From NCBI RefSeq assembly GCF_002890895.1, contig NZ_POUL01000001.1, positions 248,001 through 312,000 on the forward strand: a DNA stretch of 64,000 nt. The letters run 5' to 3'. The position numbers and the translations under genes were made by a program. Shown here in pieces: positions 54,593 to 63,358 of the stretch. The notes beneath the pieces are model-generated. The model saw nothing but the letters and a program-made list of their open reading frames with translations. It had not been told where the DNA came from and searched no databases. Position 1 is the first letter of the stretch. The number at the start of each line of letters is the position of its first letter. Source of the DNA: Stutzerimonas stutzeri (GTDB lineage: Bacteria; Pseudomonadota; Gammaproteobacteria; Pseudomonadales; Pseudomonadaceae).

Positions 54593-56065
54593 CTATTCCT
54601 CGGCCTCAAGCGGCGCCTCGGCCCCGGCGCGCTCGAGCCAGTCGGTCGGCAGGCGCTTGCTCGCCCGTGCACCCAGCAACTTAAGCTGTTCGGCGCGACT
54701 CACCAGATTGCCGCGCCCATCGGTGAGCTTGTTGCGCGCACCGAGATAAGCCTTGTCCAGTTGCTGCAGGCGGCTGCCGATTTCGTCCAGATCCTGAATG
54801 AACGCCGCGAACTTGTCGTACAGCGCCCCGGCACGCTCGGCGATTTCGCGGGCGTTCTGGCTCTGTCGCTCCTGGCGCCAGAGGCTGTCGATAACCCGTA
54901 GCGTCGCCAACAACGTCGTCGGGCTGACGATCACAATGTGCTTGCTGTAGGCCTCCTGAAACAGCTCCGGGTCGCCTTGCAACGCCGCCGCGAACGCAGC
55001 TTCGATCGGCACGAAAAGCAGAACGAAATTCAGACTCTGCAGCCCCTCGAGTCGCTGATAGTCCTTGAGCGACAAGCCCTTCAGATGGTTGCGCAAGGAC
55101 AGCACGTGCTGCTTGAGTGCCAGCACACGGCTGCCTTCATCCTCGGCACTGATCATCGCCTGGTAGGCGGTCAGGCTGACCTTGGCGTCCACCACGACCT
55201 GCTTGTCGCCGGGCAGCTGAATCAGGACGTCGGGCTGAAAGCGTTCGCCATCGGCGCTCTTGAGACTGACCTGAGTATGGTATTCGCGGCCTTTTTCGAG
55301 GCCGGCATGCTCGAGCACCCGCTCAAGGATCAACTCGCCCCAGTTGCCCTGAGTCTTCTGCCCCTGCAGCGCGCGAGTCAGGTTGGTCGCTTCATCACCG
55401 AGGCGCTGATTGAGCTGCTGCAACCGCTCCAGCTCCTTGGCCAGGGAAAAGCGCTCACGCGCCTCGTTCTGGTAGCTCTCCTCGACGCGCTTCTCGAATG
55501 ACTGAATTCGTTCTCTAAGCGGATCGAGCAGCTGCCCAAGTCGCTCATGGCTGGTCTCGGCAAAACGCTGCTCGCGCGCCTCGAAGATCTTGCCCGCCAG
55601 CTCGGCAAACTGCGCCCGCAACTCATCGCGCGCACCCTGAAGATCTTCCAGGCGCTGCTCATGGGTTTTCTGCTGTTCGCTCAATTCGGCTGTAACCCCG
55701 GCGTGAGCGGCGCTAAGCGCGCGTAGCTCGGCTTGCTGAGCATCGCGCTCGGCCTGCAGGTCATCAAGGGTTTCGCGGGTTTCTAGGCGCTGAGCCTGCA
55801 GCCATTCGGTTTCCCGCCGCAGCACGGCGGCTTCCGCCTGCAGCGCCGCCCGGGCCTCATGCAGGTCGGCCTGCTCCTGACGACTGGTTTCCAGCTGCGC
55901 GCCGAGGCCTTCCTGCGCCATGACCGCCTGACTCAGCCGCTCGTCCAGCAACGAAAGCTCAGCCCGCTGCAGGGACAGGCGCCGTTGCAGTGACAACGTG
56001 ACGACGGCGAGTAATAAACAGAGGGCACCGAGACCGGCTGCTAGATAGAGGGGATCGAGAGGCAT
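54593..56065 (-). CDS. rmuC: DNA recombination protein RmuC
   Basis: A 490-residue protein. N-terminal membrane anchor (about 5-25), a long coiled coil (about 25-190), then the RmuC nuclease-like domain (about 200-440: GNWGELILERVLEHAGLEKGREYHTQVSLKSADGERFQPDVLIQLPGDKQVVVDAKVSL). E. coli RmuC limits inversions at short inverted repeats. It is convergent with the MgtC-like gene, with 12 bp between stops. Confidence 0.93.
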   Translation of the reverse strand: MPLDPLYLAAGLGALCLLLAVVTLSLQRRLSLQRAELSLLDERLSQAVMAQEGLGAQLETSRQEQADLHEARAALQAEAAVLRRETEWLQAQRLETRETLDDLQAERDAQQAELRALSAAHAGVTAELSEQQKTHEQRLEDLQGARDELRAQFAELAGKIFEAREQRFAETSHERLGQLLDPLRERIQSFEKRVEESYQNEARERFSLAKELERLQQLNQRLGDEATNLTRALQGQKTQGNWGELILERVLEHAGLEKGREYHTQVSLKSADGERFQPDVLIQLPGDKQVVVDAKVSLTAYQAMISAEDEGSRVLALKQHVLSLRNHLKGLSLKDYQRLEGLQSLNFVLLFVPIEAAFAAALQGDPELFQEAYSKHIVIVSPTTLLATLRVIDSLWRQERQSQNAREIAERAGALYDKFAAFIQDLDEIGSRLQQLDKAYLGARNKLTDGRGNLVSRAEQLKLLGARASKRLPTDWLERAGAEAPLEAEE

Positions 56066-56144
56066 GTACGGCTCCGGCTGAACTGCCCGGCAGTATAGCC
56101 AGCCAGCCCGTACAGGTCAGGCCGGCCCGTCTGCGACGCCGAAT

Positions 56145-56567
56145 CTAGCGCTTGGCCGGCAGCCGCAAAAGGATGCGCGAGGCTTCGGCCGAGCCTTGGG
56201 CCGCTGCCTGTTCCAGCCAGTGGCGCGCTTTGGACAGCTCGCGGTGCTGCCCCTGACAGTAAAGCTGACCGAGCTCGAGCTGGGCCTGACGGTCGCCAGC
56301 TCTTGCTGCCTGGCGCAGCAGTTCGAAACCGATGCGGCGATCACGCTGGCTGTCGCAGTCATGACAGAGCAAGCGTCCCAGTCGGCTCTGTGCTTCAACT
56401 ACACCTTCGAGTGCCGGCTGCTTGAGCATCCGACCCGCGATACGTTTAACACTCTTGGTCTGTCCTAGACGCTGGCTGTCCAGCAGCCACAACGCCATGC
56501 GCATCGGCAGGCGTGGAGAAGATGATGTGCTCTCGAGCGGGCTCGAGGCGAGTGTACGCGTTCTCAT
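56145..56567 (-). CDS. Small Sel1-like repeat protein
   Basis: A 140-residue protein with two or three Sel1-like TPR repeats (about residues 45-135; EAQSRLGRLLCHDCDSQRDRRIGFELLRQAARAGDRQAQLELGQLYCQGQ and KARHWLEQAAAQGSAEASRIL). Repeats of this kind mediate protein contacts. Start is uncertain: ATG at 56567, or ATG at 56504 which gives MRMALWLLDSQRLG. The role is unknown. The gene is 79 bp before rmuC on the same reading direction. Confidence 0.75.
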   Translation of the reverse strand: MRTRTLASSPLESTSSSPRLPMRMALWLLDSQRLGQTKSVKRIAGRMLKQPALEGVVEAQSRLGRLLCHDCDSQRDRRIGFELLRQAARAGDRQAQLELGQLYCQGQHRELSKARHWLEQAAAQGSAEASRILLRLPAKR

Positions 56568-57056
56568 GGTCACCGAATGGTTCGGGGGAACAAGGGCGCG
56601 CACTCTACTCCTTTTTTCACAGAGTTAAAGTCTTGAAAGAATCGGAAATACACGATCTGGTTCACACAATTTTTTAATCCACAGAAGCTGTGGATAAGTC
56701 TGTGGGCAAACAGGTTACAAAATCCCCTAGAGCCTATGGTTAGTGGGCTCGAGTTAAACTGGCGTTTTTTTCGCCAACGCAAAATATCCTTATATTTCAA
56801 TTAGTTATTGAAGATATAAGCTTCCGCTTGGTTTGCGACAGATTGTCATAAGCGCTTGACAAGGCATGCTGGCAGATGTGCACAAGTTTGGCGCAGCCCT
56901 CTCCAAACGCCCGCCAGAGCGCTGTTCCTGGCCTTGCCGCTGGTTTCCAGGGAACTTTCCAAGTGAAGATCAGTCTCGCGCGACACGCATCGGCGCCGGT
57001 CGCAAGCGCGCCATGACCGGCCTATGCTAGAGCATCGATTTTCAGCGGAACGGGTC
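56568..57056. other. AT-rich gap with DnaA-box palindrome
   Basis: Between divergent genes, distinctly AT-rich (56600-56850). ATCCACAG-AAG-CTGTGGAT (56677-56695) is a perfect dyad that includes a consensus DnaA box on the minus strand (TTATCCACA, 56689-56697) and a one-mismatch box on the plus strand (TAATCCACA, 56675-56683). A TTGTCA/TGACAA dyad spans 56843-56862. No gene is seen; it should hold the ydbH promoter. Confidence 0.5.
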
Positions 57057-59618
57057 ATGACAAAGCGGCGGACAATCCTCGTCTGGGCGGTTGCCGGCCT
57101 GACTCTACTCATCATTGGGTTCGGGTTTTACGCAGGCTTTCGCTGGCAGCAGCTGAAGCGTGACCTGGGGATCGTCACGCTTGAAGTGAGCGGACCGCGC
57201 CTGACACTCAGCCACCTTGCCGTGCGACAGATTGTCCTTGTCAGACAGCCATCAGCCGACGAACGGCTCGCAGTATTTCTCGATGACCTACGGCTCGACT
57301 TTGCAGACGGTTGGCAATTGCTGCCGCTGCAGTCACTGCGCATCAAGCGCCTCGACGCCCAGTGGCAGCCCCTGTCGAGCAACGATGACAACGCGCCCTT
57401 CTCTTTGCCCGACTTTAATCAACTGGTCGACTGGTCAGCCTGGTTGCCGCGACAAGCACAGATCGACTCGCTGGACCTGACCGTGCCCTGCGCAAGCGGA
57501 ACCTGCCAGGCTCAAGGGCAACTGTTGTGGAGGCTTGGCGAGCACGCCCCCCTGCCCGCCACGCTCGATCTGCAGCTGGACCATCAGACGCACCGCCTGG
57601 CGCTGGAGCTGCAAGCCTACGAGCAAGACAGCGACACCCATCTGGATCTCGATCTCCAGCTCGACGGTCAGCAGCGCTTGAGCATGCAAAACCAGCTTTC
57701 GGCAAACAGCGACTCGACACTCTGGCGCGGCACATTGGCCATGAACGAATTGCCGGAAGCGCCCTGGCTGCTGGATTGGCTGAGTGAATGGGTGGCTTAT
57801 TCGCCGCCAGCGCTGCCGGCACTGCCGGAGCAGATGCGGATCGGCGCAGGCTGGGCATTGCAGATCGACACGCAGGCTCTGCCGCAGGATTGGAAAGCGC
57901 TGAACGGCGAACTGCGGTTGTCGGCCAATTTGCCGGCGCCATGGCCCGTGGTCGGACTGGGCCAGTTACAGGGTCAGTTGGACCTCAGCGTTCGTGCCGA
58001 TGACGGCCTCTGGATACCAACCGAACTGAACGGCGATCTCACCCTGCAGCCGGTCGCCGATCTGTTCGCCGGATTGCCGGACCAACTGCGCCCACGGGCC
58101 GTCAGTCTCAAGATCGTTCCGGCACAGAATGACCAGGCACCCCAGACGCTGCCCTTGAGTGTTCAGCTGGCTGCCAGCGGTCCCTCGCCTATGACGCTCG
58201 ATACGCATCTGGTACTGCAAACCGCTGCGCCCTATACAGCGGCCTTTGACCGCACCCAGGTCAAGCTGCGCAGCCCGGCGATCACAGGGGCGGACTTCAG
58301 CTTGAAAGGCCTCGAAGCGGATCTGCGACTACGCGGACGGGTTTCACAACAAGACGCCACCGTTCGCCTGTCAAAAGGTTCGAGGCTACGGCTGAACAGC
58401 CTGACAGCCGCCTCAGACCTAGCAGCCAGCACGCTGATGATCGAGCTGGCGGGCCTCGGCGCTGAGGCAAGCTTCAGCGATGGTCAGATTCAGAGTTTGG
58501 CGGTCACTGGAAAAACAGCCGTAACCGCCGGTGAAGTGAAGCAGCCCGCCTTGCGTCCTCAGGGCTGGCGCTGGAGCGGCACGCTCAATGCGGACCCGTC
58601 CGAGATCTCGCTCGACGGCCCGCTGAGCAACGACGCCGGAATCAGCCTGCCGTTGAAGCTGACCCATAACCGGGTGGACAGCGCGACTCGACTCAATGTC
58701 ACCCTGCCGGAGCTGTTCCTGCGTGCTGGCAACCCGCTGGCCGCGACCCTCGCCGACTGGCCGCCACTGCTGGAACTCAACAACGGCCGCATGCAAGGTC
58801 AGGCGCAACTCAACCTGCCCGGCAGCGGCGCACTTGCGGCAACGGCCAAGCTCAGCGCAAAGGGGCTGGGGGGTATTTACGACCGCACCGAACTCAGTGG
58901 GCTCGATGCTGAGCTGTCAGCCGTCCTGCGGCGCAATCAGCTGCGGCTGGACGTGTCAGAACTGACGCTGCGCGAAGCCAATCCTGGCTTTACCTTTGGC
59001 CCCCTGCGCTTTGCCGGCGAATACGCGGCCCCGCTCGACACGCTCGCTCAGGGGCGCCTGGCCTGGAGTACTGCCGAGGTGCGGCTGCTCGGAGGCCGCC
59101 TATGGCTGGAACCAGGCGCGGCCGACCTCGCGGCAGGTACCCAACAATTGCATGCCCATCTGCGCGGCCTGCAATTGCCTTTGTTGCTCGAAGCCTATCC
59201 TGCCGAAGGACTTACCGGCACTGGCGTGATCGATGGAGAACTGCAGCTGCAGCGCAGCGAAGCCGGTATCAGTATCGAGCAAGGCTCGCTGCAGGCGCGC
59301 GAACCTGGAGGCGCGCTGCAATTCCGCTCGCCGAAGATCCAGGCCCTGGGGCAGGCCAACCCGGCGATGCGCCTGGTGACCGAGGCACTGGATGACTTCC
59401 ACTACGATCTTCTGGCCAGCGACGTACACTACGCCGCTGACGGAAAGCTGGACCTGGGACTGAAACTGCATGGAAGAAACCCAGCACTGGAAGGCGGCCG
59501 CCCGATCAACTTCTCGATCAATCTGGAGGAAGACATTCCAGCGCTGCTGACCAGCCTTCAGTTATCCGACCGGGTCAGCGAAACCATTCAACGGCGCGTG
59601 CAGGAACGCCTCAGATAA
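57057..59618 (+). CDS. ydbH: YdbH-family AsmA-like envelope protein
   Basis: An 853-residue protein with one N-terminal membrane anchor (about 8-28) and a very long beta-rich periplasmic region, ending LEEDIPALLTSLQLSDRVSETIQRRVQERL. It is an AsmA/TamB-like bridge protein, named YdbH because it stands before ynbE and ydbL as in E. coli, where it forms a periplasmic bridge for phospholipid transfer to the outer membrane with YnbE. The frame is open from 57024. 57057 is chosen because it gives the basic N-terminus MTKRRT and anchor; neither start has a strong ribosome site. Confidence 0.87.
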   Translation: MTKRRTILVWAVAGLTLLIIGFGFYAGFRWQQLKRDLGIVTLEVSGPRLTLSHLAVRQIVLVRQPSADERLAVFLDDLRLDFADGWQLLPLQSLRIKRLDAQWQPLSSNDDNAPFSLPDFNQLVDWSAWLPRQAQIDSLDLTVPCASGTCQAQGQLLWRLGEHAPLPATLDLQLDHQTHRLALELQAYEQDSDTHLDLDLQLDGQQRLSMQNQLSANSDSTLWRGTLAMNELPEAPWLLDWLSEWVAYSPPALPALPEQMRIGAGWALQIDTQALPQDWKALNGELRLSANLPAPWPVVGLGQLQGQLDLSVRADDGLWIPTELNGDLTLQPVADLFAGLPDQLRPRAVSLKIVPAQNDQAPQTLPLSVQLAASGPSPMTLDTHLVLQTAAPYTAAFDRTQVKLRSPAITGADFSLKGLEADLRLRGRVSQQDATVRLSKGSRLRLNSLTAASDLAASTLMIELAGLGAEASFSDGQIQSLAVTGKTAVTAGEVKQPALRPQGWRWSGTLNADPSEISLDGPLSNDAGISLPLKLTHNRVDSATRLNVTLPELFLRAGNPLAATLADWPPLLELNNGRMQGQAQLNLPGSGALAATAKLSAKGLGGIYDRTELSGLDAELSAVLRRNQLRLDVSELTLREANPGFTFGPLRFAGEYAAPLDTLAQGRLAWSTAEVRLLGGRLWLEPGAADLAAGTQQLHAHLRGLQLPLLLEAYPAEGLTGTGVIDGELQLQRSEAGISIEQGSLQAREPGGALQFRSPKIQALGQANPAMRLVTEALDDFHYDLLASDVHYAADGKLDLGLKLHGRNPALEGGRPINFSINLEEDIPALLTSLQLSDRVSETIQRRVQERLR

Positions 59619-59655
59619 GGCACTGTAACGCCGTCCTCGACCTGGAGATGCCGTC

Positions 59656-59847
59656 ATGCGGTTGCCCCACCCGATCAGCATTTTACTGCTCGCCCTCCTC
59701 GCCAGCGCCTGTACGCCACGCGTAGAGCTCGCCGTGCCCAACGAGCCAATCAACATCAACCTCAACGTGAAAATCGAGCACGAGATCTACATCAAGGTCG
59801 ACAAGCAGCTCGACTCGATCATCAATGAAGACAGCGGCCTGTTCTGA
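59656..59847 (+). CDS. ynbE: YnbE-family lipoprotein
   Basis: A 63-residue lipoprotein. Signal with LLASAC (Cys about 16), then the conserved ELAVPNEPININLNVKIEHEIYIKVDKQLDSI. YnbE is the outer-membrane partner that caps the YdbH bridge. It is 37 bp after ydbH and 8 bp before ydbL. Confidence 0.9.
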   Translation: MRLPHPISILLLALLASACTPRVELAVPNEPININLNVKIEHEIYIKVDKQLDSIINEDSGLF

Positions 59848-59855
59848 GGAGCGTT

Positions 59856-60200
59856 ATGAAGACCTATCTGAAATTCGGAACCCTGCTGCTGGCGCTGTGC
59901 CTCGCCCTGCCGGCCGCGGCCATGACACTCAACGAAGCCATGTCCGCGCTCGGCCAAGCCAAGGCCAGCGGCCAGCTCGGCGAAAAGCCCGACGGCTATC
60001 TGGGCGTGGTGCAGAGTGGCGGCCAGGCTGAAGAAATCGCCAGCCAGATCAACCAGGCGCGGCGCGCCGAGTACTATCGCCTGGCGCAGAAGAATGGCAT
60101 CGGTGTCGCTGACGTCGAGGCCATTGCGGGCAAAAAGGCTATCGAGAAAACCCCAGCTGGACAGATCATTCAGCTGAACGGCAACTGGATCAAAAAGTAA
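59856..60200 (+). CDS. ydbL: YdbL family DUF1318 periplasmic protein
   Basis: A 114-residue exported protein. Signal peptide (about 1-22, ending PAAA), then MTLNEAMSALGQAKASGQLGEKPDGYLGVV, typical of DUF1318. In E. coli YdbL is a periplasmic chaperone for YdbH-YnbE assembly. GAGGAG precedes the ATG. An intrinsic terminator follows 12 bp after the stop. Confidence 0.92.
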   Translation: MKTYLKFGTLLLALCLALPAAAMTLNEAMSALGQAKASGQLGEKPDGYLGVVQSGGQAEEIASQINQARRAEYYRLAQKNGIGVADVEAIAGKKAIEKTPAGQIIQLNGNWIKK

Positions 60201-60212
60201 GCGAAGCCTCCG

Positions 60213-60240
60213 CGGGGTGCATCCGCACCCCGTTTCTTTT
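60213..60240 (+). terminator. Rho-independent terminator of the ydbH-ynbE-ydbL operon
   Basis: CGGGGTGC, ATCC and GCACCCCG form an 8-bp perfect stem, followed by TTTCTTTT. It also lies at the end of the convergent lpxR-like gene. Confidence 0.88.
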
Positions 60241-60245
60241 CGACT

Positions 60246-61229
60246 TTAGAACCAGGTCGAAACCGTCAGCGATCCGAACTGATCGTGCTCGTCTTGCCCG
60301 TTGAATTCACGGGTGCGCCAGACCCTGGCGAAAGCCAATTGCCAACTGTTCCAGGTCAGCGCGACGCCTGCTTTGGCATCGCCGACCCACTCGTTTGGGT
60401 CTACCGAGTGGCTGTCCTTGAACGTATTGCCTTCGAGCAACATGTTCTGCGCCATGTAGCGCCCCTCGACGTCCGCGAACAGGCTCCAGGCGAAGCCGCC
60501 GCCCTGATCAAAAAACATACTGCCACTCTGGGCGGGCGCCACGGCCGGAATGCTGAAGCTGCGCTCCAGCCGCTGCCCGATGCGCAAACCGAACCCGGCA
60601 GAACCATAGGTGTAGAGATTGCCCAGCGCGAAACCGGCACTCGGGCCGTATTCGAATTCCAGCCCGGCAAGGCGTTGCTGCTGCCACCAGCGGTACTGGT
60701 AAGCGAGGTTGACGAAGGGTTCGTTGCGCAGCTGGTTGTCCCAGCCGCGCGGGTCGTCGCTATTGGTGATTTCATGGACCCGGCGCTGAATTTTCTCGCC
60801 ACCGGCCGCCGGGCCGACGATACCGATGTCCAGATGCAACCCACTGGCGCCGCGCCAACCCTCGTGTTGGTCATCCGAGAAGATCGACATGCCGGCAAAC
60901 AGCAGCGCAGCATAGGGACGGTCATCCTCGATCAGCTCCGCACGCCTGATGTTGTCCGGCGTATAGAGTTGATGACCAAGCCGATAGGCGATGTTGTCGA
61001 CCTCCTCTGCCTCCCAACCTGGCATCGCCTCTGCGAACCGTCGCGACCAGTGATCGGCGTCGGGCTTGAACGAGCGCATCAGTTCGAAGCCGTTGGTGTA
61101 GTGGCCATCGTCAGAAGCAAAAATGTCGTTTTCGATTTTCAGCGAGTACAGGCCCGCCTGGCTCACCAGCGGCGTACAAGAAACAATGACGGCGAGGGAC
61201 ACGCGTGTGCGCAGCTGCGAAATAGCCAT
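60246..61229 (-). CDS. lpxR: LpxR-family lipid A deacylase
   Basis: A 327-residue outer-membrane beta-barrel protein with signal peptide (about 1-26, ending VSQA). The family motif KIENDIFASDDGHYTNGFEL contains the conserved Asn-Asp and Thr-Asn active-site residues, and ends in an aromatic residue (STWF), as do outer-membrane barrels. It is in the size range of Salmonella LpxR, which removes the 3'-acyloxyacyl chain from lipid A. Activity here is inferred from family alone. Confidence 0.9.
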   Translation of the reverse strand: MAISQLRTRVSLAVIVSCTPLVSQAGLYSLKIENDIFASDDGHYTNGFELMRSFKPDADHWSRRFAEAMPGWEAEEVDNIAYRLGHQLYTPDNIRRAELIEDDRPYAALLFAGMSIFSDDQHEGWRGASGLHLDIGIVGPAAGGEKIQRRVHEITNSDDPRGWDNQLRNEPFVNLAYQYRWWQQQRLAGLEFEYGPSAGFALGNLYTYGSAGFGLRIGQRLERSFSIPAVAPAQSGSMFFDQGGGFAWSLFADVEGRYMAQNMLLEGNTFKDSHSVDPNEWVGDAKAGVALTWNSWQLAFARVWRTREFNGQDEHDQFGSLTVSTWF

Positions 61230-61361
61230 GACCCGGCTCCTTGGTTACATGCAAACAGGTATGTATCAGCCTGTTAGAGCCGGGCCGCAGGTTAAACGTT
61301 CAGCGTGAGCGCGGTGCACGAGATGCGCAACGGCATGGATGGCCGCCTGTAAAGGAGCGCA

Positions 61362-63323
61362 TCAGGTTCCGATGACGCCCCCGTCATTTTTGGTGATGAG
61401 CACCGTGGAAGAACGAGGGCGCGTCTTGCCATCGCTGGCTGGGAAGCTCAGCTCGGGGTGTTGGATATTGATCCACATGGCGCGGTAATCCGGACTCCAG
61501 GTAATACCCGTGATTTCACAACCGCGTGGGCCGACCAGAAAGCGTCTGACTTCACGCGTATGCGGGTCGGCACAGAGCAGCTGGTTGGTGCCCATGGCCT
61601 GCATCGCGGCCTCTTCGTCGCCGTAGTCGGTTTCGATCCACAGCCGCCCTGCTTCGTCGAATGCCAGGCCATCCGGCGAGGAGAAGATGTCGCCGTTGAT
61701 CGTACCGGTGAGGTTGGGTGGCACCGGCTGGCCGCTGGCATCCTTGGCGCCTGGTTGTTCGCCGGCCAGTAGAAAGATTTCCCAGGTAAAGGCGGTGGCG
61801 GTCGGGTCGGCGTCTTTCTCGTTCCAACGCAGAATCTGCCCGTGCAGGTTGACTGGCCTTGGGTTGGCCTTGTCGGTTGGCCACTTGACTCCACGGTTGT
61901 CGTTGTTGGTGAGCGTCACGTAGACCTCGCGGCTGCGCGGGTGCACTGCAACCCACTCGGGTCGGTCCATGGGCGTCGCGCCCGCCTGGTCAGCAGCGGC
62001 ACGCGCATTGAGCAGCACCTCGGCCTGATCGGTGAATCCATTCTCGACGGTGAGCCCGTTCTGGCCGTGGACCAGCGCCAGCCATTCACCGCTGCCATCG
62101 GCATTGAAGCGCGCCACGTACAGCGTGCCGCTGTCGAGCAACTGGCGGTTGGCCTGATCGGCGCCCGGCACGTAGCGGCCGGCGGGGACGAACTTGTAGA
62201 CGTACTCGCCCTTGGTGTCGTCGCCTGAGTAGAACGCCATGCGGCCGTCTTCACCCAGTGAGAGCACCGAGCATTCGCGGCAGTAGCGGCCAAAAGCGGT
62301 GCGCTTGACCGGTTTGCTCTGCGGGTCGAACGGGTCGACCTCGACCACCCAACCAAAGCGGTTCGGTTCATTCACATAGCCGCCGTGGGGTTGCGTCGGG
62401 TCCGGGGTGGCGTTGAAGCGCTCGTCGGCGGTTTCCCAGCCGTAGAGCTTGCTCAAGCCTTCGCCGGCGATGCCGTAGCGCTTGTGCGACCTGCGCTTGG
62501 CCAGGTCGGCCGCGTCATGGTTGACGAAGTAGTTGTGCCAGTTCTCTTCGCAGATCAGGTAGGTGCCCCAGGGCGTAAAGCCGCTGGAGCAATTGTTGAC
62601 CGTGCCGATGATCTCGCGTCCGCTCGGGTCGGCAAAGGTCTTCAGCGCCTCGTGGCCGGCCAACGGACCGCCAACAGCCATGGGCGTCATCGCCGAGAGC
62701 CGGCGGTTGTAGCGCGACGGCATGACCCGCTGCCACTCGCCCTCGGCATCCTTCTTCACCTCGATGATGCTCAGGCCGTGGGCCGCCTGCTCCTTGCGTA
62801 CCTCGTCCAGCGGGCGCTTGCCGTCGGTGAAGGTCATGCCGTAGGGGTGCAACGGCGGGTTGACGTATTCGTGGTTGATCACCAGCAGGCCATGGCTGTC
62901 AGGCGCATCGGGGAACGGAAAGAAATGCATGCCGTCATGGTTGTCGCCGGCCTGTTTGAGCTGGGCCTGCCAGTCATCGCTGGCATCCGGATTCCACGCT
63001 GGCGCGTCGGCCAGCACGGCGTCGCCCCAGGAAAAGAAGGTGCGCGCGCTGTAGCCCGGCGCGACCTGCACACTGTCGAATGTTGGGTCGAGCTGGGTAG
63101 GAATCCCGGCGAAACCGATCAGCGAATGCGACTGTCCGGCGCTACGACAGGCACTCAGCGCGCCGCCGAGAAAACCCAGCGCGGCGAGGCCCATGCCGCC
63201 CTTGAGCAGGTTACGCCGCCCCTGATCGACCAGCTGCCCTAGCGAGGGATTCGCGCTGGGGTTGATGGCCTGATCGTCCAGGGCGGAAAGGTTGGCGTGG
63301 AAATTCTGAAAGTCCTGTTTCAT
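61362..63323 (-). CDS. PhoX-family alkaline phosphatase
   Basis: A 653-residue DUF839/PhoX protein. Twin-arginine signal with RRNLLKGGMGLAALGFLGGALSAC (about 36-60), then the beta-propeller with GLLVINHEYVNPPLHPYGMTF, NNCSSGFTPWGTYLICEENWHNYF and DRPEWVAVHPRSREVYVTLTNN. PhoX proteins use calcium and iron to hydrolyse phosphomonoesters in the periplasm. The signal sits about 35 residues in, longer than usual; the sequence LSACRS may also allow lipidation. It is 35 bp after the TonB-like gene. Confidence 0.9.
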   Translation of the reverse strand: MKQDFQNFHANLSALDDQAINPSANPSLGQLVDQGRRNLLKGGMGLAALGFLGGALSACRSAGQSHSLIGFAGIPTQLDPTFDSVQVAPGYSARTFFSWGDAVLADAPAWNPDASDDWQAQLKQAGDNHDGMHFFPFPDAPDSHGLLVINHEYVNPPLHPYGMTFTDGKRPLDEVRKEQAAHGLSIIEVKKDAEGEWQRVMPSRYNRRLSAMTPMAVGGPLAGHEALKTFADPSGREIIGTVNNCSSGFTPWGTYLICEENWHNYFVNHDAADLAKRRSHKRYGIAGEGLSKLYGWETADERFNATPDPTQPHGGYVNEPNRFGWVVEVDPFDPQSKPVKRTAFGRYCRECSVLSLGEDGRMAFYSGDDTKGEYVYKFVPAGRYVPGADQANRQLLDSGTLYVARFNADGSGEWLALVHGQNGLTVENGFTDQAEVLLNARAAADQAGATPMDRPEWVAVHPRSREVYVTLTNNDNRGVKWPTDKANPRPVNLHGQILRWNEKDADPTATAFTWEIFLLAGEQPGAKDASGQPVPPNLTGTINGDIFSSPDGLAFDEAGRLWIETDYGDEEAAMQAMGTNQLLCADPHTREVRRFLVGPRGCEITGITWSPDYRAMWINIQHPELSFPASDGKTRPRSSTVLITKNDGGVIGT

Positions 63324-63358
63324 TCACTGGCTCGTCTGGCAAATGGGTCTGCTTCGCA

